Assembly (NCBI GenBank): GCA_012295275.1
Contig: CM022665.1
Span: forward strand, 24,463,946 to 24,527,945
From: Chrysomallon squamiferum
Lineage: Eukaryota > Mollusca > Gastropoda > Neomphalida > Peltospiridae
DNA length: 64,000 bases
Direction: 5' to 3'
In this document: in pieces, positions 1-12,728 of the stretch
How the letters are laid out: every line of letters begins with the position of its first letter
Numbering within the stretch: position 1 is the stretch's first letter
Translations under genes and position numbers: made by a program
Notes under the pieces: model-generated
What the model was told of the DNA's origin: nothing
Database searches by the model: none
Seen by the model: the letters and a program-made list of their open reading frames with translations, nothing else

Positions 1-1111
1 AAGTGAATATTAAAGAAAACATTCTAAATTTGGGACAAAGTATAAACTGAAACATAAAATTAACACTGCGGATAAAAACGATTTTTAAAACATTTCAGTT
101 TATTGAGTTTCTAATAATTTTTAGTTTTTCAGCATGAAAATTGGAAAAATGTTTTATAGGAAACTGAAAATGCATCTTTTTTAATATACATTTTATGTGT
201 CTGATTCTAGCATTTATTTATTTATTTATTTATATGCCTAAAGTACATAGCAGAAAACTAGGTTAATGAATATTTATATTTCCAGAATTAAACAAATAAA
301 TTTTAACAGCTGTTCTCTTATTATTAAAGCATGTATTTTGACGTTTTCATGTTGTATGGTTGATATACTAATTATTATTTTCTTTTATCTGCATACACAT
401 AAAAGATGCATTGCTGCAATATATATATGTATATATATATTTTTTTTTTTTTTCATTTTATTATTTATTAGTGGCATTTTAAAGGGGTAAAAGTTTTGGT
501 TTCATTTTTTTTATTTGATTATTATTCTTTTGTAATTTTCTTTTTATTTAATTTTACTATCATTTATTTATTTATTTATTTATTTATTTGTTGTTATTAC
601 TATTATTATTGTTGTTGTTTTTGTTGAGGTAGATACTGTTGTTGTAGTTGTTATTATGTTACTCTTGCTGTTGTTAATACTATCGATCTTATCATGATGA
701 TCACGCTGGTTACTGTTATTGTCATTAATGTCATTTTGCACTCAGTGGTATTATGTTACCAAATGAGCCCAACCAAACAAGTCATCAAATAATACGACTG
801 TCAACAATGAGAGAGACAATGCAAAAAGATAATCTCTGCGCATAATTGAGAAAGAAAAAAAACCCAGACAAAACAAATATGACCTTCACTAATCACCAAA
901 CTCAAAATGCAAAGTCAAAAATACACGCTGGTTCATGTAGGTTAAATAAAAAAAAAAAAAAAATTGTCAGCGTGAAAATATTAACTTATTTCTTTTGTAA
1001 AAGACGTATAATCTTTAAAAGAATCATGACAAACAGAAGAACAGAAATCAGGTTACAGATAAAATAAATAATAAATAGTCGACAAATTCATAATCGTTGT
1101 CTGTGAAATTG

Positions 1112-1225
1112 AGGTAAGGGGCCATTCGTAAAATACGTAGAAAGCCAGGGGGACGGGGAGGGTTTGTTCATGAATTATTAAACGACGAGTGTCCAAGGGA
1201 GAAGGGATTTCCTGACGGTGTACAT
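1112..1225. repeat. Probable relic of a dispersed transposable repeat
   Basis: A G-rich island in AT-rich surroundings. It begins with GGGGCCATTCGTAAAATACG, followed by G-runs (gggggacggggaggg) and a GAGTGTCCAAGGGAGAAGGG stretch. Phrases of this type recur in abundant non-coding repeats of many invertebrate genomes. The assignment rests on that resemblance only; no terminal repeats or coding capacity were seen. Confidence 0.35.
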
Positions 1226-1687
1226 GTGTTTGAATTCAACTGAAAAAAAACAGAGAAAAAAAAAACAGTATTAACTATTTAAATATCTGTTAGATGTGAG
1301 ATGTGTATTAAAAATTAACTAAATTTTGTTTTGGTGTTTTTGTTGTTTGGTTAATGTTTTATTGCTTTTTTTTTCTTTTTTTTTTTTTTTTTTTTTGTCC
1401 ATTTTGTTTTGTTTTGTTGGGGTTTTTTTTGTTGCTGTTTGTGTGTATGTATGTGTGTGTTGTTGTTTGTTTCGTTTTTGCTGTTTTTTTTAACGTTTTT
1501 TTTTTTTTTTTTTTTTTTTTAATGTGTTAACGTTATCAGTGTTAAATATATGCAAATCTGAATTTCTAATTACGTTTAACTTACTCTTTGTCTCAGGAAT
1601 CTGATACTTGCCGTAAGATTTAGAGTAAGAGGCTCATATCAAACATATGTAATACGGTGTAAAAAGATTAGAATATATTTTATAATT

Positions 1688-2043
1688 TGTCTACATATTA
1701 TGTGTATATGAATTTTTTATATACGTATTTTGCATGTATATATTTTATGTGTACGTATTTTATATGTACATATTTTGTGTATATGTATTCTGTGTACATG
1801 AATTCTATTCACATATTTTGTGTTTATATATTTTGTGTAAATTTTACGTCTCCGTATTTTTGTGTAAGCATTTTGGTTACATATTTTGTATGAATGTATT
1901 TTGACTTGTACGTATTTGTTTGTGTATAATTTTGTGTGTACGTATTTTGTGTGTACGTATTTTGAGTGTACGTATTTTGAGTGTACGTATTTTGAATGCA
2001 CGTATTTTGAGTGTAAATGTTTAACTGTGTGAACGTATTTTGT
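1688..2043. repeat. 15-bp minisatellite (gtgtacgtattttgt-like unit)
   Basis: About 20 or more degenerate copies of a 15-bp unit. They are most regular at 1937-2015, where gtgtacgtattttga repeats almost perfectly, and more diverged to the left. Because 15 is divisible by 3, both strands stay open and yield 5-residue-periodic nonsense peptides. I do not regard these as genes. Confidence 0.85.
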
Positions 2044-2393
2044 GAATTTTCCTAATAAAATTTAAACAATAATGAAATAACTGTGAGTAGGCGGATGCTT
2101 TTTCACGATGTGATATGAATTACATACACTCAAATGAATACATAGTCACGTGACTAGTCATGTCATGTTAGTGAATTTATTTTCTTCTTCAATTTATTAA
2201 ACGTTTTCTTATGATACAGTATGTACTCACATAGAAAGCACATGCTTATTAACACAGTTTTTAAACTTCTATAATAACAGTCAGTGTTTCTGATTGGTGA
2301 TTTGTGAGGGTTTTTATGTGGGAAAGGTTGCTTTATATTGACTGTTTGCTTGTATGTTTGTTTTGATTTTAGTTCGTTTTATTTTTTTTTTTT

Positions 2394-2431
<38 letters not shown>

Positions 2432-3072
2432 TTGATTTTTAAGTGGGAGAATGACTGTAAAAAAAATATATGTAAATCCTCTGGATAATAAATGCTTTTT
2501 ATGTTTTTTATTTCCAAGAGTGTAATTTTCATTGTTTGAAAACTTGGTTATACATCTTAGTAGATTAAACGTTTATTTATATTAAAAAAAAAAACCAAAA
2601 AAACGTTTTAACCGACATATAATATTCTGTCCTTGTCTTAAAATTAATATTAGCTTTTTAAATAATTCAGTTAATTTTGGGGAAAACAAAAATTAGAAAT
2701 GAACCTATGTTTCGCCATTAGCCATTAAAGGAAGAAATAAAAGAAGAAAGAAAGAAAGAAAGAAAAAAAAAAAAAAAAAGCAACTTTTATCTGTTTTTTT
2801 ATTTTTTATTTTTCTCCCTCTTCGTTTTCCAGTTACACGAAGTACAGCGACATTTTCCCCATTGATAAACTGTGCTCGACATTACCTGTACTAAAGAGAT
2901 TTTGTTTGATTTGGGTTAATCAGCAGAACGCTAGGTGGGGAGAACGTGTAATTTTTCAAAGATACTTCTCGCAGCTACACTCCGTTCCACACGTACGCCA
3001 TTTTGAAAATTGAGGTAAATATTAAAATTTTCCAATAACTCATCGTACTATTGTCATAACCTGTTTTGTTAG

Positions 3073-3147
3073 TGACGTTTTCGACACCAGGGGACGTTAC
3101 GCATGAAAAAACAAAGACGTAGATAGTTGCTTGGTCATGCTATATAA
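3073..3147 (+). promoter_or_regulatory. Globin-1 promoter (CRE/SOX/GATA block plus TATA)
   Basis: A 53-bp block at 3073-3125 aligns without gaps to 16178-16230 upstream of globin-2 (39 of 53 identical by eye). Motifs in order are a TGACGT CRE-type core at the left end, GTTACG, an AACAAAG SOX/TCF-like site and an AGATAG GATA-like site (3121-3126). A TATATAA box follows at 3141-3147. Transcription would start about 30 bp further on, near 3171. Motif identities are known consensus matches; binding is inference. Confidence 0.7.
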
Positions 3148-3170
3148 TGTAAGTACCTCGGGTTTCGGCT

Positions 3171-3209
3171 GTTTTCTTTTCACTTCGTCAAAGGATTCCG
3201 ATAAAGGAG
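3171..3209 (+). other. Globin-1 non-coding exon 1 (approximate start)
   Basis: The start is estimated from the TATA box. The 3' end is a consensus splice donor (AAAGGAG|GTAAGG at 3209/3210). The segment resembles the matching exon of globin-2: both contain a CAAAG.ATTC stretch shortly before the donor. Its intron would run to the acceptor at 5795. Confidence 0.6.
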
Positions 3210-5795
3210 GTAAGGAATAAGGTTTCATCTCTGTTTGTTTGGGGTTTTTATTTTATTATTTTTATTTAACTCTGTTTCTTATCAGTAGCAGAGTATAATC
3301 TAAGTTAAATGTTTTTATATAACAACTTTCATCTGAATTACAAATGAAAAATGTTTGTAGTTTTTTAATTTTTTTAATTTTGCTCCTATAAATAATTATT
3401 ATTTATTTTGTTTGACTCCTTTTATATGTGTATGTGTATGTTTTTCTTTCATTAATTAAATTATTTATTTTATTTTACATATATATATTTAAATTTTATG
3501 TGCTATTATTATTGTTTAATTTTGTTGTTTTTATTTTGTAAAATTCGTATTGTTTTTGAATTCTTTTCAATTTTTAGAAAACAAATTTTTAATTCAAAAT
3601 ACGGTCAATAGATTAAACTGTTTATTCAGCATTATGCTGTTTTATTATTATTATTATTTTTTTTTTAATGATTAATCTTGTTTTCTTATGTTTTAATTTA
3701 TACATATGTATGTATCTAGATACACATACTCTTTTATTTTAATGACATACCAAAGTTTTTAGGGAGGTCCGTAGACATGCCCCGCTAGAAATTTTAAAAA
3801 AATTTAGTAAGTAAATTTCAAAGATTTGTTTTCCTCAGAATATGTCAAATGTTTAAACACGCAGATACCGCACATTACGATATAACTGCGAAAATTTCAT
3901 ACAGTTCAGATCGTCGTGCTATTTTACATATATATATATTTTTTTTTTTTACACATCCTCGGACGAACATCGGCAAACTATGGGGTGTGCGTATGCACCC
4001 CTCGCGCCCTAGCACATATTCTCTGCACGTGCCTGGAATTTTATTTTCGACCAGGTCATAATAACGACTCAGCAGTTTGTTATAACCGTTTGTGCGATGT
4101 GATGTTTATTTATGCGCTGATACATATTAAAAATAATTATCATGCAAATGATGCAATAAATTGCTGTATCATTATTATGCCGCACGTTTCGTCCAGGTCA
4201 AAGATAAAAGTTCACTTCAATTCAGTTCATTCAGTCTTGCCGCCGGCGTTAGACAGGTTGTAGTGTTTGCGCTCACCGATAATTTCATTTGACCTAAGTC
4301 ATCTAAGGTGGGTATTTACTGTTCGACATTTGTAAGATTTTTTCTGTGCTATCGTCGTGGTATTTGTGATGCCCGGAGAAAAATACCAAGATGATGACAT
4401 GTTTAGTCAAAATTAATTAATAGTAGCGAAGAATAATAAAAAGTGTTTTTTTTTTTTTTTCTTAATTTTTTAAATGTTAGAACTTTTTTTTTTTTAAAGA
4501 AAAGAAGAAAGAAAGAAAGAAAGACAAATAGAAAAGTAAATGTTTATTATAAATTTTTTAAATTTTATTTATTATTTAATTTTGAAATTACACATTATTT
4601 GTAAACTAGATCTTTTGAAATGCATATATTTTGTTAGGTAATTTTGAAACTGACGTTTAACAGGTTCTTCATTATGCTGTAGGCTTCTTTCTTTTCTTTT
4701 TCTGTTTTGTTGCTGTGTTGTTCTTGTTATTTTTTATTTTTTATTTTTTGTTTTATTATAATAATGATATCAGGGAAGAAATCAGATACCATTTCGCTAT
4801 TCTTATCAATTAGCAGCACGTATATGTACTTCCAGTGAAGCGTAAAGCAGATAGTACATCTTTTGCTATTTTAGTCACGGCGTATTGGTTGGAATGGGAA
4901 ACACGCCAAGTACCGCACCGAGAAGTATTGATCCTAGACAAATAAAGGAACAAATATTTTATTTCACTGCGCATCAATACATTTGAATCCACTGTTACGT
5001 GACGTCACTACATATGGCTCAGTACCGTACAGATAATGAGAGAGGAAACGTATTGCCTATATGCGATTAACTTCTTGATTTCGATTTGTATGAAGGAACA
5101 TTTTATATGTACTTTCCCGTAGAAAAGAAAGTACATAAATCGCTCGATGATCCAATTTCGGGACATTAACAGGGAAAACAGAAATAGCGCAAAATGGCAC
5201 ACCTTGATAGATTGGTCCTGAGATATATCATACATCAGCACTCCAGTGTAATTATCTAGCTTTTCCTCAACTACTACTAAATACAGTCGTCAGCTTTTTA
5301 ATGTGTGTTGTCAAACGAAGCGAAAAGCTGGTACGTTATTAGGGATGGGTGACGTTTACTGTATATACACGTCTTATGTCGGCGACGTTTGGATGATCCG
5401 TACAGTTATACAATACACATTCATATTCATAGCGAGCAGCAGTTCAGTTCTTTAAGGGGGCGCATCTAGTCTGAAGGATCGTAGGATCGAACCCGCTAAA
5501 TACAACGGATGGTTTATTTCTTTTTCCGGCAAAAACGCGAGAATACCAACAAGCCGGTTTCACTATTTTCTATTTTAGTAAAGATTTTGTTGTGAAAAAA
5601 ATTGTTTTTTAAACAACGTAAGAGTTTTCATTGCGGCACTAATTAAACAAAAATTAATACATTTTTTTTTTCTCTGACCTAGACTTTATCCTCGTTGGGT
5701 TTTTTTTTTTTTTTTAAATTTTATAAAATGCGTTCGTTTAACAACCAGTCTCCAAAAAAAATGTTCAGTAAAGAAATTACTTTTTTTCACTTCAG
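3210..5795 (+). other. Globin-1 5'UTR intron
   Basis: A 2.6-kb intron between the non-coding exon and the coding exons, ending in a pyrimidine tract and acceptor (tttttttcacttcag). It holds poly-T and TTTA runs, a CpG-containing stretch from about 3950 to 4330, and another from 4800 to 5560 with a perfect CRE palindrome TGACGTCA (5000-5007), a TGACGTTT (5350-5357) and a TATA-like tgtatatac just after it. These could be an intronic enhancer or second promoter. No protein-coding potential is convincing. Confidence 0.5.
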
Positions 5796-5812
5796 ACTAA
5801 AAAGAACTCAAT

Positions 5813-6093
5813 ATGTCCGCCAAGACTTTCACTGACAAGGAAAAGCAGATTCTACGACAGACCTGGAAACAGTTCAACGAAGGTGACAAAGTCGAGAATG
5901 GAGCTCATATGTACTTCAGGTAAACAGCTTGTTTAAAACAATAGTTACTAAAGAAGGGGCGGATCCTGAATTTAAAAAAAAAAAAAAAATAAAGAAATGA
6001 AATTATTATTTAATCACTGAAAAATGAAGCAGAAAATCATGGGATGAAAGTATATACACCTTAAGCTACAAAATGAATAAGTATGTTTAAAGG

Positions 6094-6124
<31 letters not shown>

Positions 6125-6855
6125 TAAAATTATTAGTATATATTATTACTATTATTCGAAAATGTAATATGTTTAACATTTACTAGTGTTTATTATTTAA
6201 ACAGTAAAGTCAACATTTTCTGTGACTTTACCGATAGAAATTAAAGCATGCTTTCATAATGTATATTGTTCCCAGCGTTAAGTAAAAGGGTTTAATTAAT
6301 TTTATTTTAAAAAAGAAAATGTAACTATAACAACGGTAATTCACTTAAACCTGTTTTGAAACTGATATAAATATTTCGCAAATACTCTTTTATATGTAAT
6401 AATAATAATCATAATAATAATAACAACAACAACAACAACAACAACAATAATAATAACTGTCATAATTTTTATTGTTTGCAGATTATTCTCAAAATATCCA
6501 GAAACGAAGAAACTTTTCAGTTTCAACGACAACGAGGTGATTGATGAGAGTAACTACAAGGTAAACACGCAGTTCTGCAACCACGTCAACAAAGTCTTTA
6601 GCGACACCCTTGGCACGGCCGTCGACGGTTTGGATGACCTCGTGGGACTGGGACCGATTCTGAAAGATCTTGGCGCGAGGCACGTCAAATATGGCGTCAC
6701 TCTGGAACACTACAGTGTAAGTATATTACTGAATATGTAAGCGACTAGAGGTAAAATTAATGACAGAACTGGAGGAAGCTTTTTACTGGAAGTATCTTTT
6801 ATGGGTATGGTAAAACAAAAAGATAAAAAGAAAAAGGATAATTATATTTTATAAA

Positions 6856-6889
<34 letters not shown>

Positions 6890-7004
6890 TAGTGTGATTC
6901 TCATATTTATTTTAAATAACCATCATTATTGTTGTGATTTTATTGTTGTCATCATCATCGTCGTTGTCGTTGTTGTTATTGTTGTTATAGTTTATCTTTT
7001 TCAC

Positions 7005-7067
<63 letters not shown>

Positions 7068-7209
7068 TCAGATACTGGGCGAATGTCTGATTTATGCTCT
7101 GGGACACAAACTAGGGTCTGGATTCACCAAAGAGGTGGAAAAGGCTTGGGTCGACTTGTTTGCATTCGTCGAGCTTCACATGACAGCAGGAATGAAAGGC
7201 GTCAACTAG
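5813..7209 (+). CDS. Globin-1, intracellular heme globin (159 aa)
   Basis: Heme protein expected to bind O2 or other small ligands in the cytoplasm; there is no signal peptide. The coding exons are 5813-5919, 6482-6716 and 7072-7209. Introns fall at B12.2 (phase 2, splitting Arg36) and G7.0 (phase 0), the ancestral globin pattern. Key residues are Trp18 in helix A, Phe48 (CD1), distal His70 (E7, in FCNH) and proximal His103 (F8, in GARH). CD1-E7 spacing is 22 and E7-F8 is 33, closer to neuroglobin than to myoglobin. Shared blocks with the downstream paralogue are ENGAHMYFR, LFSKYP, LFSFNDNE and LGEC. The ATG follows the acceptor by 17 nt. Whether it is a blood, muscle or nerve globin cannot be told from sequence. 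Confidence 0.95.
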
Positions 7210-7315
7210 ACATAATGCAACGGTGTTTTATTTTCTTTGATTTTCATATTTGCCATTCACTAAAATGTATTTGAACAGTGCACAAAAAGTTTTAAAAAAT
7301 CACAATCTTGTTTCA

Positions 7316-7321
7316 AATAAA
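7316..7321 (+). other. Globin-1 polyadenylation signal
   Basis: AATAAA lies 107 nt after the stop codon, giving a short 3'UTR. It is the first canonical signal downstream of the coding region. Confidence 0.6.
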
Positions 7322-7558
7322 ATACAGTCTGTCCCCGATTTACACTATTCGAGAATTACAGGTGCGTTATTATCACTATGTGACAAATCGTACCGGATTC
7401 TCACGCGTGATTGAACACTAAGGAGAAAAACCTAAATAGTGAGATAACATCGTTCCTGTTTACGTGTTCTCACAGTATGGTTCAGTCACGAGACTGCCAT
7501 TAATACCTTCTTCACGTTTCGAGCATTCATTTTTACTCTTACCAAAAAAGTTTAAAGT

Positions 7559-7599
<41 letters not shown>

Positions 7600-7639
7600 G
7601 GCTTTTGCTGTTTTCGTTTACAAAACTTAATAATTATTA

Positions 7640-7671
<32 letters not shown>

Positions 7672-9343
7672 ACTTAAAAATAAATAAAGCAAAATTTTAT
7701 GTCAGTTTTGGTTTAATAATAAAATTTAGGTCTCAAAACTGTCGAAATCTTTCTCCTTTTTACCTTAATGGTAGTTGCGTTTCCAAGAAATCATAATATG
7801 AAAAGATTATCAAGACCGTGTTATTCCTGTAACCCAAAGGAAAAGGGGACGACTGTTCAGTTTTTCACATTAATCAAAATTTGTGATATATTTGACTAAA
7901 GAAAAAAAAATAATGCCAAAAAAATATAGTTTAATAAAGTTTGTGAATCTTTATTATTGTCTGTTTTTTTTTTTTTTTTTTTTTTTCGTTTTTTTTCTTT
8001 CTTTTCTCCTCTTTTCTTTTCATTTCTTTTCTTAGCTGTTACAATACATACAGTGGCTTTCATGTGGCTGTTTGGATTCTATCCCGTTGTTGTAAAGCTC
8101 TTTTATTATTCAATGCACTATCGCTGAATTGTTACAGCGCAGGATTAAAATGCTATGGTACCGTGATCAGTCCTTCTCACTGAATGATTTCTAGTTCCAC
8201 ACCTAGCTTATCAAACGATATGTTGAGTGCTTTCACGTCTATAGAAAGATGCATATAAAAGAAACCTTGCTGTCAAAAGAAAAAGAATAGCCTAACAATG
8301 TGGTGGCAGTGGGTTTCCTCTTTCATTATGTGCATGCTGCCCGTACTACACCATAATATTTAAAACATGCTGAATGTGTCAGTTAAATAAAACAAATCTC
8401 CCTCCATTCCGTAACGAAAAGCTAACGATTTAAAAACACGATTTGCACGGACTTGCTATACCCAGGCTGCAGATGATCACATTCTGTCAACAAATGAAAA
8501 TCCACAGGGGATCTGTCATAGCAGATTTCTTGTAGTTCATCAAAAATGATATCTCAATCTACATTAATTATATATTGTCATCTTAAAATCTGCTGTAGCT
8601 GCATTATAAAGAGAGTTCGGTCATTTTCTCTATGATTAACCCATTTTAAAACGCATAGTTTTGGTGTAAAGTGGTTTGTTATTTTCGGTCAGCGGAACGT
8701 TGGTAACGTAACTGATAATAGCATACACGTGTGTATATCTGCATGTATCTGCGTGCTTGTGTACGTGACTATGTGTATGTACATATGCGTGTACTGTACT
8801 CTTAACGCGTGTTAAACTGTAGTCATGCTATGTTCACACGCCTACGACCGCCGCAAACCCATTAGGTAACTACTTTTGAAATATTTTCAGTTTACAGCTG
8901 AAGTGATTTAACTGAAGTAGTTCATCTGTAGCGTGTACACTCCACAAGTATAACAATGACATATCAGTCTTTAAAATTAAGTGTCTATTTAGAGTCCTTC
9001 GTTCGAAAATATTGTTGAAGACAGAGTCAATGGCGTAGATCGTCATTTCAGTGCCTTTGTATTTTTTTTTTTTTCATATATATTTACCATTGTTTGACAT
9101 TCTATTCCAGAAGTTTGGGTATTTGTTTTATGTTCGGGTGTTGTTGAAAATTCATTCTTTTATTCAACCCATTTTTGAAACGAAATACAATGCAAGGTTA
9201 AAGGAAGGACGTTGCTGAAATAGGTGCTATTTATGTATGATATTCTATAAGATGAACTTGTAATCATTGTATTTTGATCATATTTGAGAAAGAAATCCGC
9301 TATCAACGTTTTTATACTAAACTTATTTTCATCTTTTTTTCAA

Positions 9344-9345
<2 letters not shown>

Positions 9346-9400
<55 letters not shown>
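9346..9400. repeat. (ATT)n microsatellite
   Basis: Uninterrupted ATT trinucleotide array of about 18 copies in the intergenic region. Confidence 0.9.
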
Positions 9401-9402
<2 letters not shown>

Positions 9403-11503
9403 TAGTTAATTAATACTTTAACAGTTATAATAAAAAATAAATAAATATAACTATATGTGTGAGTGTATTTATATATGGATATAGATAAAGATATATAGAT
9501 GTGTGTGTGTGTTAAATTTATTTAAAAAAAAATCTAAAATCAGTTTATGATCCGCCATAAATGAGCCTCATAGGAATAGACACATTAATAATTATACCAG
9601 TATAATTCTATAATTTATCAGTTTGAAATTACATTAGTTGGAATCACAAGTTATATCGTAATTCGAGAGTTACACACTTTACCATAGATAGAGAGGAATT
9701 TTGTACTTTGGTTTGTTAATTTAGAGCTAACAATAGTCACGGTAGAGTTCTGATAAAGTTAAATAATTTGAGTTGCATGGAAAACTGATAACCTGCTTTA
9801 AAGACGAGTGTTCAAAGGTTATTTTTCATGATAAGAAATAATCTAAATATATTTAGCATACTTCCAGTTTATGTTGTTGTTGTGGTTGTTTTTATTGCTT
9901 GTTTGGAGTTTTTTTTCAGTTGTTATTTTTATTTTTGGTTTTTGTTTCTATCCATTTTTTTTTTTTCTTTTACTGTTGAATTTGTTGTTGGATTTAAAAA
10001 AAAAAAATTGTTCTTTTGTTGTTTGTGTTGGTTTTTTGTTGTTGTTTTTTTGTTGTTTTTTTAGTTGTTATTGTTGGTTTTCCTTCTTGTTTCTATCCAG
10101 TTTTAATCAACAACGAAATATAACAACAAAAGAGTACATATAAAACATATCTGTGGTCTGTTATCGTGTACAGGGTGAACCAGTTTCTTCTAAGTTTCTT
10201 CTTGTAGAGTCAAGTAGAGCTGACAGCTGTCAACTCGCCATTTACGCGATGACGTCACGACTACAGTTCTTGAAAGTGTAAAATGTGGATGTTCGTAAGT
10301 TTTCGTTTTCTAATATTATTCTATTTTGACACTTTGTTAATAATTTTGATGATAGCTTGCCCAAAATAATAAAATAATAACTTGAAAGTATAAAGTAAGG
10401 GGTGTTATACCATTTATTCGTATTGTGGTTAATTCTGGTAGTCTGCGTGGGTTTGTTTCTCTGGTAACGGCAAGAAAAGCGCAGATCTTGTAACTAAACC
10501 TGTATTTAAAATAGCGTGTTCCCGATGGACAATCTTGATGATGGACGCTGTGCCCAATATAAATTTGCTTTCTTGAAAAACAACTTAAAATGAAGTCCTA
10601 TCCAAACAAAAAGTCAGTTACAAGATCGAGTGAATTTTACGAACAGAGACGTCATAAAAAAACAACAAAAAAAAACAACATATTATTGAAATACAAACAA
10701 AAACAACAATTTCACAATCTGAAGAAAAAAAAAATATATAAAAAAAAAATATAAAAAAAAAAAAAAAAAAAAAAAAAAATTCACCTCTTTGCTTATTCAT
10801 TTGATCTTTTTTTCTCTCTCTTCTTTTTATTTATTTTTATTTATTTTTTTTTTTCTTATCCATTTTTTCATTATTATATTTTCCATATTTTCTCTATTTT
10901 ACTGTTTTGTTTTGAGTTCTTTTGTATTTCCTTTCAATTCACGTTTCTTTTATATTGGTCTGTTCGCCATCTTATCTCGGCTCAATCTGAATTTTAAACA
11001 TTTTGCACTCTCCATGTACGATTAGTCAAAGATCACTGCGCTCACTTGTGTCATTTTCGAAACTGGAGCCTGGCTACTTCAGCCCCATGTTATTCCCAGC
11101 AGCTAACAGAATTACAAAGATGTACAAGTTATAAAGATTTTCAAGTTATAAAGATTTAGAATTCACAAAGATTTAGAAGTCACGGCCTAGTCGCTGAGCA
11201 CAGACAGAAAAAAGAAATATCCCGTTGAGCCATAGAAGAGATGTCACACTATGTATAATAAATATCTACGTGAAAAAGTGGGGGTATAAATGCTGTATAT
11301 TCAGGGAAATACAAAAGCCTTTCGTTAATTTTGTTATTCTGGCAAATAATATAGAAAACTGCGAGGATTTTTGCTGTGAGTGTGCCTGTGTTTGTATTTG
11401 AGTTTTGTTTCGGTGTTTTGAAAGATAATTTTTTTTTTTATTTTTTTTTTTTTTTCGAAAACAAAAAACAAATTATAATCCTTGAACATTTTTATTAAAA
11501 TAT

Positions 11504-11534
<31 letters not shown>

Positions 11535-12082
11535 AATAAATAAATAAATAAATATATTATTTAAAATAAATTAAAATTGTAATATTATGCATAGATAATA
11601 CTAAAATAAAACAAAATAAAAATTAGGAGCGTTTTAGTTCAAAAATAGACCGATAACCTTTTCAAACTTAACTATGAAGTCTCCGTGAGTTGTTTCCCTT
11701 TAAATAAAATTAATAATAATAATTACACGCAGATACACATGAACACGCTCATGCACATACACACAGTAAAACTTCGTAATTTCTAATTATTATCATTATT
11801 ATTTTAAACGAACAATCTATCCACTGACTTAAGGGGACTCGGGTTAAGGAGGGCAAAGAGGTGCAGATTTTCCCGAAATTTTACAGAGATAAAGACACGA
11901 GAACTAATTTGTTCTTGTTTTGCTAAATTTTCCTCACCGTTTTGCCTGAATTTTGGGGAGAACAGTTTTCTACCGCCTTTCCCCCGAGCCCATGATTCGA
12001 GTTGCAGTTGATCACGTTCTGACCCTCAAGGGATTTGCCGTATGCAGCCAATGCACACTTCTTTTATTTTATTTAATAATAA

Positions 12083-12123
<41 letters not shown>

Positions 12124-12656
12124 TAATAATAATAATGTCATAAGAATATTCTAATCAGGAATTCCCATGCTACATCCTACATACTGCGTTCCTTTTAATA
12201 AATGAAGGGTAGCCGGTACTTTTTCTTTTGTTTAATGCTTGGAAAAATACTGATATGTCATGTCCAGTTTAGATTAGTCTTCATTGAAAAAAAAAAGACT
12301 GAAATTTTATCCTGTTATGAAATTAATGAAGCTTGAGCTTCAAAGCCTGTAAGCCAGGAGGGATCTTGAAACAACTTTAATCCATGTCTGAGATGTCATG
12401 GTTTAATTTTTAAAACATTTATGGTGATCTGTCGTGAAACCAGCCCGTTGAAAAAGAAATAACAGTTCAAGCTTCAGCGCCCCAAACATATAGGTCCACT
12501 GCAGTATGTACGTATGTGTGTATGTGCCTGTGTGAGTATGTATGTATGTAAGTGTGTATATATGTGTGTGTATGAATGTGTCTGTATGTGTATATATGTA
12601 TGTGTCTGTGTGTTTGAATGTGTGTGTGTACATGAAAGTGTGTTTGTTTACAGGCA

Positions 12657-12728
12657 TAATAAACAAAGATATTGTTTTAATAGTTTAGTTAGTTTCAAAT
12701 AACCATATAATGATGTTAATAAGAAATT
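12657..12728 (+). repeat. Dispersed repeat, copy 1
   Basis: This roughly 72-bp segment matches 23371-23448 in the same orientation. Both share ATAAACAAA, TATTGTTTTAA, GTTTAGTTAGTT, CAAATA.CCATATAAT and GATGTTAATAAGAAAT-like phrases with few differences. It has no coding potential and is probably a fragment of an interspersed repeat family. Confidence 0.7.

Larger units (their letters stand above)
1..3072. other. Upstream flank of globin-1, no gene recognised
   Basis: AT-rich, low-complexity DNA with long poly-T tracts (for example around 1494-1520 and 2385-2430), TTTA repeats near 211-235 and 563-590, and a 15-bp minisatellite at 1688-2043. The open frames here follow simple repeats and show no protein family. 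A more GC-balanced, CpG-containing stretch begins near 2820 and leads into the globin-1 promoter. Confidence 0.6.

Noticed and set aside
6894-7274. 126-residue + strand frame over globin-1 exon 3
   Set aside because: Wrong frame: it is repeat-derived Val/Leu/Ile runs followed by an out-of-frame reading of the true exon.
12403-12702. His/Thr-rich and Cys/Val-rich frames on opposite strands
   Set aside because: Both come from the GTAT/GTGT-rich tract at 12510-12630.
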